A stretch of 25,370 nucleotides of DNA from CAZBWP01 sp964630265 (lineage in GTDB: Bacteria > Pseudomonadota > Alphaproteobacteria > Rhodospirillales > Defluviicoccaceae). Below, piece after piece: positions 1 through 7,251 of the stretch. A program made the position numbers and the translations under genes. The stretch spans positions 1-25,370 of the forward strand of contig CAZVRW010000048.1 of assembly GCA_964630265.1 (NCBI GenBank). The letters are read 5' to 3'. A model generated the notes under the pieces. That model was not told where the DNA came from and ran no database searches. It worked only from the letters and a program-made list of their open reading frames with translations. Every line of letters begins with the position of its first letter. Positions within the stretch are counted from its first letter, which is position 1.

Positions 1-72
1 GTGCATCGGTCGCCGAGACCGGTGGTGCATCGGTCGCCGAGACCGGTGGTGCATCGGTCGCCGAGACCGGTG
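1..72. repeat. 24-bp tandem repeat inside the kinase gene, three perfect copies
   Basis: Three identical 24-bp units occupy 1-24, 25-48 and 49-72, and a fourth, diverged start follows at 73. On the minus strand each unit encodes the octapeptide DAPPVSAT, so the array forms a Pro/Ala/Ser/Thr-rich tail directly after the kinase domain. The unit length is a multiple of three, so copy-number change would keep the frame. The array touches the window edge and may be longer. A flexible linker is the likely role; the Ser and Thr residues could also be autophosphorylation sites (inference). Confidence 0.95.
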
Positions 73-895
73 GTGCATCAGCCGCGAGAACCGCCCGCCA
101 GGCCCGCGCCGAGGCCGGTCGAACCGCCGGATCGAGGGCGAGCGCGCGGTCGACGCCGGCGAGGAGCGTGGCGCCGTAGCGGTCGCGCCCCGCCGTCCGC
201 GCCGGCGTCATCCGGTCGTCCTCCAGCCGTGCCCGGGCATCCGGCGGCGGCGCCCCCCTGATCGCCCGATAGGCAAGCGCCGCCAAGCCGTACAGATCCG
301 TCCACGGCCCCTCGTCGCCGTCGTCCAGGGCCTGCTCGGGGGCAGCGTAGCCGGGAGTCTGCAGGCTCGCGGGCGCCGGCGGCGCGGCGCCGCCGATCGG
401 CGCCGCGGAATCGAAGTCGACGAGCACCGGGGTACCATCGCCGCGCACCAGCACATTGGCCGGTTTGATATCCCGATGGACGAGGCCGGCACCGTGCAGC
501 GCGTCCAGGGCGTCGAGCAGGCTGACGAGCAGCCGGCGCAGCGTGGGCTCCACCAGCGGCGGCTGCGGCTCGGCCAGCAGCGTTTCCAGCGGCACGCCGT
601 CGATCGGCTCGATCAGCCAGACCAGCCGCTCGCCGTCGCCCCGACAGTCGAGCACGGGGGCGAGGCCCGGATGGCAGAGCCGATGCAGCCGCTCGGCGAC
701 CTCGATCAGGCGCGCGCGTTCGCCGGCGTCGACGTCGAACACCTTGATCAGCACCGGCGCATCGCGCGCGGTGACGCGACCGCGCCAGAGCGTGCCAACC
801 GCGCCGCTCTGCACCAGAGCGTCGATGGCGATGCCATCGAGGCGGGGCGGTGTCGGCCGCGCCGCGGCCTCCGGGCCGGCGGAGCGCGTCACCAT
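1..895 (-). CDS. Serine/threonine protein kinase, partial (3' end beyond window)
   Basis: A Hanks-type kinase that should phosphorylate Ser/Thr of unknown partners. From the ATG at 893-895, 298 codons are visible. Seen: a glycine-rich stretch (residues 31-39), the beta-3 lysine in VLIKVF (K51), the catalytic loop HRDIKPAN (140-147, D142), DFD instead of DFG at 160-162, APE at 185-187, and the subdomain IX aspartate in TDLYGL (D200). All core catalytic residues are there, so it should be active despite the DFD change. After residue 272 the protein enters DAPPVSAT repeats, which look like a linker to an unseen C-terminal region. It starts 34 bp after the antigen-like gene at 930-1523 and is probably cotranscribed. 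The ribosome-binding site is weak, so the exact start is uncertain. The frame is open to base 1. Confidence 0.9.
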   Translation of the reverse strand, partial: MVTRSAGPEAAARPTPPRLDGIAIDALVQSGAVGTLWRGRVTARDAPVLIKVFDVDAGERARLIEVAERLHRLCHPGLAPVLDCRGDGERLVWLIEPIDGVPLETLLAEPQPPLVEPTLRRLLVSLLDALDALHGAGLVHRDIKPANVLVRGDGTPVLVDFDSAAPIGGAAPPAPASLQTPGYAAPEQALDDGDEGPWTDLYGLAALAYRAIRGAPPPDARARLEDDRMTPARTAGRDRYGATLLAGVDRALALDPAVRPASARAWRAVLAADAPPVSATDAPPVSATDAPPVSATDA

Positions 896-929
896 GCGGG
901 GATACTCAACACGATGCCAGGGTCCCGCG

Positions 930-1523
930 CTACTTCCAGTCTGACGGGGTCGGCCGGCTGGCGAAGATCAGGACGGGCTTCGGACCGGGCGCGGGGAGCA
1001 CGAAATCGGGCGTCTCGACCTCGGCGGAGGCTCCGGCATCGGGGCTGCGCGCGGCAACATCCCCAGGCGGGCCCGCGGCGGGGACGCCCGCTGCCGACGG
1101 TGTGGCGGGTCGGGGCTCCGGGCCGGACGGCGGCGGCGTCGCGCCAGTCATCCGCGGCGGCTGCTCGGTCAGTGACCAGACGCCGGCGCCGATTCGACAG
1201 CCGGTGCCACTGGTCGTCGAGATCAGGGTGCCCCCCACCTCCGTCGTCCGCGTGTAGTCGCGGCATGGTTGACTGCCGTTGTAGTACGTCCGTCGCACGA
1301 TAATGGTGCCCGATTGGCGTCGGGCCGCGTCCTGCCAGCGGACCGGAATGCCGGTGCGCTGCGATTCCAGCGCCCGGTTGACGTCGGCAAAGATCGCCGG
1401 CGCGCCGGTCTCTTGCGCGCCCGCCGGCCCGACCGTCACCGGCATGAGCAACAGCGACACCACTGCCGTCAGGAGGAACAGTGCCGCCGCCGGGACTGCC
1501 AGCCGTCTCTTCGCTCGGATCAT
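930..1523 (-). CDS. Secreted 17-kDa-surface-antigen-like protein
   Basis: A 197-residue exported protein. I chose the ATG at 1521-1523 because it is followed directly by a signal peptide (basic IRAKRR, then a hydrophobic stretch to about residue 30, likely cleavage near AGA-Q at 36/37). Residues about 43-120 resemble the 17kDa_Anti_2 (RT0821/Lpp0805) surface-antigen family: a GIPVRW stretch, RRTYYN, CRDYTRTTEVGG and a later TGCR, with the two family-type cysteines at C87 and C109. These proteins are envelope-associated and of unknown biochemical role. The tail from 121 is rich in Pro and Ala, suggesting an extended surface or periplasmic segment. The gene is upstream of the kinase and probably in one transcript with it; it begins 82 bp after the M1-like peptidase gene ends, so read-through from that operon is possible. 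Confidence 0.75.
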   Translation of the reverse strand: MIRAKRRLAVPAAALFLLTAVVSLLLMPVTVGPAGAQETGAPAIFADVNRALESQRTGIPVRWQDAARRQSGTIIVRRTYYNGSQPCRDYTRTTEVGGTLISTTSGTGCRIGAGVWSLTEQPPRMTGATPPPSGPEPRPATPSAAGVPAAGPPGDVAARSPDAGASAEVETPDFVLPAPGPKPVLIFASRPTPSDWK

Positions 1524-1529
1524 GCTCGT

Positions 1530-1568
1530 CTTTCGAATGACCGTTTTGGATGACCGTTTTGGATGACC
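1530..1568. repeat. 13-bp direct repeat (three copies) just upstream of the antigen gene
   Basis: Read on the minus strand, GGTCATCCAAAAC occurs twice exactly (1556-1568, 1543-1555) and a third time with three changes (GGTCATTCGAAAG, 1530-1542). The last unit ends six bases before the ATG, and its GAAAG may serve as the weak Shine-Dalgarno. The unit is not a multiple of three and lies outside the coding frame. It could be a slipped-strand duplication or an iterated binding site. Confidence 0.85.
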
Positions 1569-1605
1569 GTGTGGGGCGGAAGCGAGCCGAGCCGAACCCG
1601 CACGA

Positions 1606-3642
1606 CTAATTCGATCCGTCAAAACGTCGCGTCAAGGGACTGAAATCGGTCGGTCGCAAACCCGACGCAAGCACCTGTCGCCCCTCGAACGCCAAATACC
1701 CCGAGCGTGTGTGGTGGGGCAACGGACCCACCAGCGACGCGAGGGCGGCCGCGTCGTCGGCGGCGATGATCACGACTGCGTGATCGTCGCGGCGCCGCCC
1801 GGCCCAGACGCGCGCCGTGCCCAAGCCTTCGAGGTCGCCGGGCACCGCTCCGAGATCGAGGCTCCGCAAGGCCCCATCGAGGCGGTCGCCGGCGGCGATG
1901 AGCAGCAGTGGCCCGGTGGTGGCCGCTGCCGGCGCGACCAGGCGCGGCGCCCCGTCCATCAGCCGGGCCGCCAGCGATCGGGCGGCGTCCACCGCCGCCG
2001 GCGGCACCGCGATGACGACGCTCGCGGTGGGATCGAGCGTCACGTCCCGCAGGATCGGAGGCGTTTCCGCCACGGAAAGCCGGCGGAAAACGTCGAAATC
2101 GGGGTCGATGGCCACCTCGAGCGGCGGTTGGGCGACGACGACCGTGGCACTCGACCGCTCGCCCGCGAGCGCGATCACGTCGTGCACCCGGCCGCCGGCC
2201 GTCGTCACCCGCAGCGGCACGGTCAACCGAAAGATCGCACCGCCCGACTGCCGGACGGCGACGGTGAGCGCGACGGCGCCGTCGTGATCGACCACCTCGA
2301 CGCCGTCGAGTTCCAGGACGGGCGCGCCGGAGCGTTGCAACCACTGGGCAAAGAACCGATCGAGATCCCGCCCGGAGGCGGTCTCGAAGGCGCGTTGCAG
2401 GTCGGGCCAGCCGGCGACGCCGAACCGGTGCTCGCGCCAGAACAGCCGGATGCCGGCGGCGAAGGCCGGCTCGCCGATCTCGCCGCGCAGCATGTGGAAA
2501 ACGAAGGCGGCCTTGCCGTAGCCGACCACCTGCGCCGCGTCGTGCCGCCGCGCGGTGAAGGCAACGACGGGGAAGTCCCGCGCCGCCGGCAGCGCCCGGA
2601 AGTCGCGCAGCCACGAGAGCCGCATGGTCCGCGCATCGGCGAGGCCCTGCTCCTCGGCCAGCCAGTGGTCGGCCATGTAGGTGGTCAGGCCCTCCGCCCA
2701 GTTGCCCGCGGCGTAGTCGACGCCAACGCCGTTGCCCCACCAGGAATGCAGGATCTCGTGGGCGAGCGAGCGGCCCTGCATGAACGGCAGCGGCAGGATG
2801 CGCCGGCTGACATAGAGGACGCCAGGGAAACTGATGCCGACCGGCTCGGCGGCGGCGACGATGTGCAGGTCGGCATAAGGATAGTCGCCTATGGCGGTCT
2901 GGTAGTGGCGCACCAGGGCGGCTGCGCGATCGAGATAGAGGTCGGCGAGATGGGCGGTGTCGCGGTCGAACCAGGTTCGAATGCGGATGTCGTCGAGCCG
3001 TCGTTCGGCCACCTGCCAGCGCCCGGCGAACATCGACGGGCCTTCGCCGGGTCGCAGCGACTCGAAGGTCGCGCGGGCGGCCGATGCGTCCGCGGCTTCG
3101 TCCACCAGCCGGCCCGTGGCAACGGCGCGGTAGCCGGCCGGCACCTCCACCACCAGACGATGGCTCACCGCTTCCCCGCCGGCGCGCGGCAGCCAGCCGC
3201 TGAACGCTGGCAGGACGACCCCGTCGGCGGCGATGCGCGGCCGCAGGGCCGAAGGATCGGCTCTATCGTCGGCGCGATCAGCACGGTCGAGGCGACCGCC
3301 GTAGTCCAGTCGCACGCGGTGGCGGCCGGCGCTGGGCAGGCGCAGCACGAGGGGGGTATCGACGGCCACCGGCACGCCGTCGACCGGCACGTCATCCACC
3401 GGGACATCGTCGACCGTGACCGCCGAGACTGCAAGCCAGGGTGCCAGGGCGAGGGACAGCGCCTCCCTGCCGGCCACGGTGATGGTGTCGGTCACCATGA
3501 TCTCGCCGGTGGCCGGTTGCAGGCGGACGTGCAGGTCGTGGGACAGCGGCGGCGGACTGTCGGCCGTCGCCGCGCCGGCCGTGAGCACCAGGGCAAGGAG
3601 CAGGGCCGGATGCACGGCAAGCAGCGGGGCGGCCCGTCGCAT
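1606..3642 (-). CDS. Periplasmic M1-like zinc metallopeptidase
   Basis: A 678-residue exported protein with an M1 (gluzincin) fold. The signal peptide covers about residues 1-27 (MRRAAP, then Leu/Ala-rich, cleavage near ATA-D). The zinc site is HEILH at 295-299 with the third ligand E317 in NWAEGL. I count 17 residues between the second His and this Glu, against 18 in classic M1 aminopeptidases. The classic GAMEN exopeptidase motif is not seen; the equivalent region reads EPVGISFPG near 266-274, so ordinary aminopeptidase activity should not be assumed. A threefold VDDVP-type repeat lies at 77-92. The start is the ATG at 3640-3642, whose A is the last base of the TGA stop of the ChaN-like gene, so the two are translationally coupled. 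It likely trims or degrades peptides in the periplasm; the substrate is unknown. Confidence 0.87.
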   Translation of the reverse strand: MRRAAPLLAVHPALLLALVLTAGAATADSPPPLSHDLHVRLQPATGEIMVTDTITVAGREALSLALAPWLAVSAVTVDDVPVDDVPVDGVPVAVDTPLVLRLPSAGRHRVRLDYGGRLDRADRADDRADPSALRPRIAADGVVLPAFSGWLPRAGGEAVSHRLVVEVPAGYRAVATGRLVDEAADASAARATFESLRPGEGPSMFAGRWQVAERRLDDIRIRTWFDRDTAHLADLYLDRAAALVRHYQTAIGDYPYADLHIVAAAEPVGISFPGVLYVSRRILPLPFMQGRSLAHEILHSWWGNGVGVDYAAGNWAEGLTTYMADHWLAEEQGLADARTMRLSWLRDFRALPAARDFPVVAFTARRHDAAQVVGYGKAAFVFHMLRGEIGEPAFAAGIRLFWREHRFGVAGWPDLQRAFETASGRDLDRFFAQWLQRSGAPVLELDGVEVVDHDGAVALTVAVRQSGGAIFRLTVPLRVTTAGGRVHDVIALAGERSSATVVVAQPPLEVAIDPDFDVFRRLSVAETPPILRDVTLDPTASVVIAVPPAAVDAARSLAARLMDGAPRLVAPAAATTGPLLLIAAGDRLDGALRSLDLGAVPGDLEGLGTARVWAGRRRDDHAVVIIAADDAAALASLVGPLPHHTRSGYLAFEGRQVLASGLRPTDFSPLTRRFDGSN

Positions 3643-4901
3643 CACTCGGCCGCCCCCGAGCGCGCGGGAAAGCGGGCGACGACTTGGCGAAGCGCGCCGT
3701 CGCGCTCGATTTCGAGCGGCAGCCAGGTGCCCGGCGCCTGCCGTCCGACCACGGTGATCAGGCCCCGCTGGTCGGCGACATCGACGCCGGCAGCGCGACG
3801 GATCACGTCGCCGGTGGCCAGACCGGCGCGGGCCGCGACGCTGTCGTCGAGAACGCGCACGATCCGCGCGCCGCCATCCCCCGCGGTCTCGATCATCACC
3901 CCGAGGCGCGGCCGCTGAGGCGCCGGCTCGGCGGGCACGTCGATCACGAACAGGGCATCGGCGATGCCGGCCGCCGCGGCCCGGCAAGCGTCGGGGCCAT
4001 CGACGGGAAGCAGCACGGCCACATCGCCGATGCCGAGGTCGGCGAGTTGGTGGGGAACGCCCCAGCCATGCTCCAGATGACCGCGACCAACGATGCCGAC
4101 CACCAGCGGCGCGTCTGGCCGCCGGTGCGCCGCGGCGGCGGCTTCGGCCATTGCCCGGTCCCAGGTGAGCTGGGCCGCGATGAACCGGGCGAACGCCGGA
4201 TCGTCGAGGACGGCATCCACGTCGGCATCGCTCGGCGCGACGCGGGTCTGATCGGCCGTCGTCGGCGACATGCCGTGCCGGGCCTTCGCGGCGAAGACGG
4301 CGGCGAGGCTGCGTCGGTAGGCCTCGCTGGCGGGCGCAGGCTCGGAGACCCCCTCGCGGTCGGCCGCCGGCACGGCGCCCCACCCCTCGCGGCCGACGCG
4401 GGCGACGAGATCGCGCTCGACGTTCAGGGCCAGCATGGGGATCCGGTGCTGCCGGGCAAAGTGGAAGAGCGGCAGGAAGAGCTCGGCCGGATAGCCCCAC
4501 ACGGTCTGCCAGTCGACCCGCTCCAGGAACGCCGAGACCGTGAGCTCGCCGGCCACCCAGGCATCCAGGACCGGCTGGACGCGGCGTGGAAACATCTCGA
4601 AGCCGAGGACCATGTTCGCGTTTTGGGCATGCAATGCCACCGCGGTGTGCAGCTGCCAGCGATGATGCTCGGCGTTATCGTGGTTCTCGCCGAGGAGTAC
4701 CACCGGCCGCCGGGCAAGCTCGTCGAACGGCAGCATCGCCAGCGGCTCGGTCGCGCCGGGCACCGTCCAGCGTCCGGCCGCGCACGCCGCCGCCGCCGCG
4801 TCGGACGGAGGCTGCGACATGGCGGCGCCGATGGCGGCGGGCACGAGAGCGGGCACGAGAGCGACCGCCGCGACGGCGACGGCACGCAGGAACGGTTTCA
4901 C
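3642..4901 (-). CDS. ChaN-family (Tiki superfamily) haem-binding-like protein with C-terminal PDZ domain
   Basis: A 419-residue exported protein. The start is taken as the GTG at 4899-4901, because GGGAG lies eight bases before it; a GTG at 4908-4910 is also in frame but its Shine-Dalgarno would touch the codon. The N-terminus is a signal peptide (KPFLRA, then Ala/Val-rich). Residues about 55-300 match ChaN proteins: GENHDN at 71-76, HH at 79-80, GFEMF at 100-104 and a late GRGHLEHGWG. ChaN of Campylobacter binds haem; other Tiki-superfamily proteins are proteases, so the activity here is open. The last 90 residues form a PDZ domain (LGVMIE, then GLATGDVI), which usually binds C-terminal peptides. 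It is coupled to the M1-like peptidase by a one-base overlap, suggesting joint work in the periplasm, perhaps on haem proteins (inference). Confidence 0.87.
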   Translation of the reverse strand: MKPFLRAVAVAAVALVPALVPAAIGAAMSQPPSDAAAAACAAGRWTVPGATEPLAMLPFDELARRPVVLLGENHDNAEHHRWQLHTAVALHAQNANMVLGFEMFPRRVQPVLDAWVAGELTVSAFLERVDWQTVWGYPAELFLPLFHFARQHRIPMLALNVERDLVARVGREGWGAVPAADREGVSEPAPASEAYRRSLAAVFAAKARHGMSPTTADQTRVAPSDADVDAVLDDPAFARFIAAQLTWDRAMAEAAAAAHRRPDAPLVVGIVGRGHLEHGWGVPHQLADLGIGDVAVLLPVDGPDACRAAAAGIADALFVIDVPAEPAPQRPRLGVMIETAGDGGARIVRVLDDSVAARAGLATGDVIRRAAGVDVADQRGLITVVGRQAPGTWLPLEIERDGALRQVVARFPARSGAAE

Positions 4902-4953
4902 CGGAGGCACTCCCTGTCAGCGTTCACGCCAAGTCGCTACGCCCGCCGACCGC

Positions 4954-5538
4954 CTACAGATGACTGGTCGGCGCCGGTTCGTGCCGGGCCGGTGCGGTGG
5001 CCAGGGCCTGCCAGACGTCATCGACCGTCGGCACCACGGTGACCAGTCCGGCGATCGACGGATGGGCGAAGCCGCCGGCGCAGATGGCATCGATCAGCCC
5101 CTGTAGCGGGCGCCAGTACCCACCGACATCGAGGACGACGATCGGCGAGTCGTGCAGCCGGAGCTGTTTCCAAGTGATGATCTCGAAGGTCTCGTCGAGG
5201 GTGCCGAGGCCGCCCGGCAGGATGACGAAGGCGTCAGCCAATTCGAACATCCGCCGCTTGCGGTCGTGCATGCTGCCGGTGATCACCAAATCATCGAGCC
5301 GCCGATGGCGGGCCTCGTCCTTGGTCAGGAAATCCGGGATGACGCCGGTGACGGCGCCGCCGGCGGCGAGCACCGCGTCGGCGACCACCCCCATCAGTCC
5401 GACCGAGCCGCCGCCATAGACGAGGCGAATGCCGCGGCGCGCGAGCTGCCGGCCGAGGTCGATGGCGGCGGCGCGATAGGCGGGGTCGTTCCCCTCGCGC
5501 GAGCCGCAGAAGACGCAAAGCGATCGGATGTCAATCAT
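4954..5538 (-). CDS. LOG-family nucleotide 5'-monophosphate phosphoribohydrolase
   Basis: A 194-residue cytosolic protein of the LOG/TIGR00730 family, with a Rossmann-like fold. Family members hydrolyse the N-glycosidic bond of cytokinin riboside 5'-monophosphates or related nucleotides (AMP, GMP), releasing base and ribose 5-phosphate. Seen: the glycine-rich GGGSVGLMG (42-50), HDRK (91-94) and the signature PGGLGTLDE (108-116), whose Glu is catalytic in studied members. Length is normal. It starts at an ATG (5536-5538) with a poor Shine-Dalgarno. It is the first gene of a likely operon: the ChaN-like gene follows after about 50 bp. I see no obvious functional link with the two envelope genes downstream. 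Bacterial LOG proteins are often nucleotide-salvage enzymes rather than hormone producers. Confidence 0.93.
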   Translation of the reverse strand: MIDIRSLCVFCGSREGNDPAYRAAAIDLGRQLARRGIRLVYGGGSVGLMGVVADAVLAAGGAVTGVIPDFLTKDEARHRRLDDLVITGSMHDRKRRMFELADAFVILPGGLGTLDETFEIITWKQLRLHDSPIVVLDVGGYWRPLQGLIDAICAGGFAHPSIAGLVTVVPTVDDVWQALATAPARHEPAPTSHL

Positions 5539-5711
5539 GCAAGTCAGCCCACGGTTGCAACAGCGTGTCCCAGACTAGGGGATTCAACCCCGCAGCGACA
5601 GTCGTCTCTCGCATATGGACCTTGGCTCATATACAGTCGCGCCGGGCCCGATGGTGGGTCCCCTGGAAATCGGGGCATGGGGTCCAGTGTCGGCCGCGCG
5701 CCCACTCTCTC

Positions 5712-5716
5712 GGAGG
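5712..5716 (+). promoter_or_regulatory. Ribosome-binding site fixing the cytochrome c' start
   Basis: GGAGG lies five bases before the ATG at 5722. The frame is open upstream to about 5152, through the divergent LOG gene, so this site decides that translation begins at 5722, directly ahead of the signal peptide. Confidence 0.85.
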
Positions 5717-5721
5717 TCTTT

Positions 5722-6183
5722 ATGCGGAGGTTCGCCCGCACTTCGCTCGCGGTCGCCGGGCTTGCGGTTGCCGGCTGCGCCGGCGGTCTCGCCAGCACGG
5801 CGCACGCAGACGATAATGCCATCAAGTATCGCCAATCGATTTTCAAGGCGATCGGCGGTCATACCCAGGCGCTCGGCGCCATCGTCAAGAAAGAGGTCGC
5901 CCACACCGACGACGCGGTGGCGCATGCGCGCGCCCTCGGCGCGCTCGGCCCGATGCTCGACCACATCTTCCCCGAGGGCTCCGGCGCGGGAGACACCGGC
6001 GCCCTGCTGGTGATCTGGGAGCGGCCGGCGGATTTCGAGAAGGTGCGACGGCCGTTCATTGAGGCCGCCGTCGCCCTGGGCGAGGCCGCCGAGGCCGGAC
6101 CCGACGCCATCCCGCCCGCATTCGTCAAGATGGTCAACACCTGCAAGACCTGTCACGACAGCTTCCGCAAGAAAGCGAATTAG
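5722..6183 (+). CDS. Cytochrome c' (class II c-type cytochrome)
   Basis: A 153-residue exported haem protein. The haem-attachment motif CKTCH is at 141-145, near the C-terminus as expected for class II cytochromes c, and the N-terminal helix (IKYRQSIFKAIGGH) is typical of the four-helix-bundle fold. Cytochromes c' bind NO or CO at a five-coordinate haem and are linked to NO tolerance; some members act in electron transfer. The signal region is ambiguous: VAGC at 16-19 fits a lipobox (lipoprotein at C19), while AHA-D at 29/30 fits ordinary signal peptidase I. The gene converges on a cytochrome b561 gene, a common partner of cytochrome c' in proteobacteria, which could deliver electrons from the quinone pool (inference). 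Confidence 0.92.
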   Translation: MRRFARTSLAVAGLAVAGCAGGLASTAHADDNAIKYRQSIFKAIGGHTQALGAIVKKEVAHTDDAVAHARALGALGPMLDHIFPEGSGAGDTGALLVIWERPADFEKVRRPFIEAAVALGEAAEAGPDAIPPAFVKMVNTCKTCHDSFRKKAN

Positions 6184-6243
6184 ATCCGAATCGGTCGGCG
6201 CGGCGGCCGGGGCGGTGCCTGGGCCGCTGCGCGATGGCTGCGG

Positions 6244-6272
6244 CTGACGGCGGGCGCGAACGCTCCCGTCAG
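6244..6272. terminator. Imperfect hairpin between the two convergent cytochrome genes
   Basis: CTGACGG at 6244-6250 pairs with CCGTCAG at 6266-6272, with a further GCG/CGC pairing around a CGAA loop and a small bulge. There is no T-run on either side. Its position between convergent 3' ends fits a bidirectional transcription end, but it may not be a true intrinsic terminator. Confidence 0.4.
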
Positions 6273-6326
6273 CGCGTCACGATCAGCGCGTCACGATCAG
6301 CGCGTCACGATCAGCGCGTCACGATC
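6271..6326. repeat. 14-bp tandem repeat, four perfect copies, across the cytochrome b stop codon
   Basis: Four exact copies of agcgcgtcacgatc fill 6271-6284, 6285-6298, 6299-6312 and 6313-6326. On the minus strand the first copy read encodes the last residues (IVTR) and the TGA stop of the cytochrome b561 gene at 6311-6313; the remaining copies lie beyond the stop. The unit is not a multiple of three, so expansion shifts frame, but the in-frame TGA in the first copy protects the protein. Confidence 0.95.
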
Positions 6327-7015
6327 AGCCAGACGGCGAGGATCGCCACCACCAGCGCGGCGACGGCCCGCCACAGCGGCGCGAAGGGCGCGTCGGCGGC
6401 GTCCGCCGCGGCGGGTTTGCGGCCGGTGATCATTGCCCGCACGAGATTCTCGTGCTTCACGACGGCATAGAAGGCGATCGCCGCCAGGTGCACGCCGATC
6501 AACACCATCAGCACGACGGCGTTGGCATCGTGCACCTCGGTGATCCGATCGCTGACGCCCTTCGAGACCAACGAGGCCAGCGGCCCTTCCGTCAAGATGT
6601 CGTCGTTGCTGAACAGGCCGGTACCGGCCTGAACCAGGAGCGAAAACAGCATCGCCGTCACCGACCAGCCGCCGAGCGGATTGTGGCCGACGGTGCCGGC
6701 GGGCGCGTTGCCGAGCAGGTCGCGGGCGTAAGCGAGGACGGTGCGCGGGCCGTGGACGAAGTCGACGAAGCGGGAATGGCGGCTGCCGATCACCCCCCAG
6801 ACGAGGCGAAACAGCAGCAGCGCCAGGATGGCGTAGCCGCTCTTCACGTGCCACTCCATCTCCCGGAAGCCGCCGACGAGGCCGGTGTACAAACTGACCG
6901 CGACGAGTGCGACCAGGAGCCAGTGGAAGAGCCGGGTCGGCACGTCCCAGACACGCACCGTCCGATCACGCTCCCGCGATCGACCGACAGGGGGCTGCGC
7001 CGGCATGTCCTCCAT
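6311..7015 (-). CDS. Cytochrome b561 (Ni/Fe-hydrogenase b-type / YceJ-like family)
   Basis: A 234-residue integral membrane dihaem cytochrome b. The start is the ATG at 7013-7015, with GAGGAG about nine bases upstream; ATG 7004-7006 would be too far from it. Four main membrane helices are visible near 30-48, 58-76, 118-136 and 166-187, with a fifth hydrophobic stretch at 216-232. Candidate haem-ligand histidines are H31, H56, H162 and H176. The opening VRVWDVPTRLFHW is typical of the family. Members pass electrons between membrane quinol and a periplasmic c-type cytochrome or hydrogenase; the neighbour here is cytochrome c' (5722-6183), the likeliest partner (inference). No hydrogenase gene is in the window. 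Confidence 0.92.
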   Translation of the reverse strand: MEDMPAQPPVGRSRERDRTVRVWDVPTRLFHWLLVALVAVSLYTGLVGGFREMEWHVKSGYAILALLLFRLVWGVIGSRHSRFVDFVHGPRTVLAYARDLLGNAPAGTVGHNPLGGWSVTAMLFSLLVQAGTGLFSNDDILTEGPLASLVSKGVSDRITEVHDANAVVLMVLIGVHLAAIAFYAVVKHENLVRAMITGRKPAAADAADAPFAPLWRAVAALVVAILAVWLIVTR

Positions 7016-7108
7016 GGGTGGGACTCCTCGGTTGGGCTCGACGGAAAGCAGACGGCAGCGCAGGTTCGAAGCGTCGGGCATGCCGCGCCGGGCGACCGGG
7101 CACGTGCA

Positions 7109-7130
7109 GCCGGCGATGCCGGCGTTTTAG
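7109..7130 (+). terminator. Small hairpin with short T-run, upstream of the ATPase gene
   Basis: GCCGGC (7109-7114), loop GAT, GCCGGC (7118-7123), then GTTTTAG. It resembles a weak intrinsic terminator on the plus strand. It lies between divergent genes, so no annotated transcript would need it; it could end a short unannotated transcript or be chance in GC-rich DNA. Confidence 0.25.
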
Positions 7131-7251
7131 CCCGAAGCATCGATGTCTTCGAGAGCTTTCGAGACTCCGAGCAACTGGTGGCCGAACGACCAGGGGCCGA
7201 ACGCGAGGCGTTTTTTTCAGCGATCGCGGTTAAGTCCATGCTAACGTCTTC

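Noticed and set aside
1..895. Pseudokinase because of DFD in place of DFG
   Set aside because: The beta-3 lysine, the HRD aspartate, the metal-binding Asp of DFD and the APE motif are all present, and variation at the third position of DFG is tolerated in active kinases.
1711..3918. A very long open frame on the plus strand opposite the M1-like peptidase and ChaN-like genes
   Set aside because: It is Arg/Gly/His-rich, has no domain or ribosome-binding site, and is the antisense shadow typical of GC-rich genes. The minus-strand proteins carry clear motifs.
3643..4500. N-terminal extension of the M1-like peptidase frame back to 4500
   Set aside because: The extension is low-complexity Arg/Ala/Gly sequence lying in a shadow frame of the ChaN-like gene. 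The ATG at 3642 opens a proper signal peptide and overlaps the upstream stop codon.
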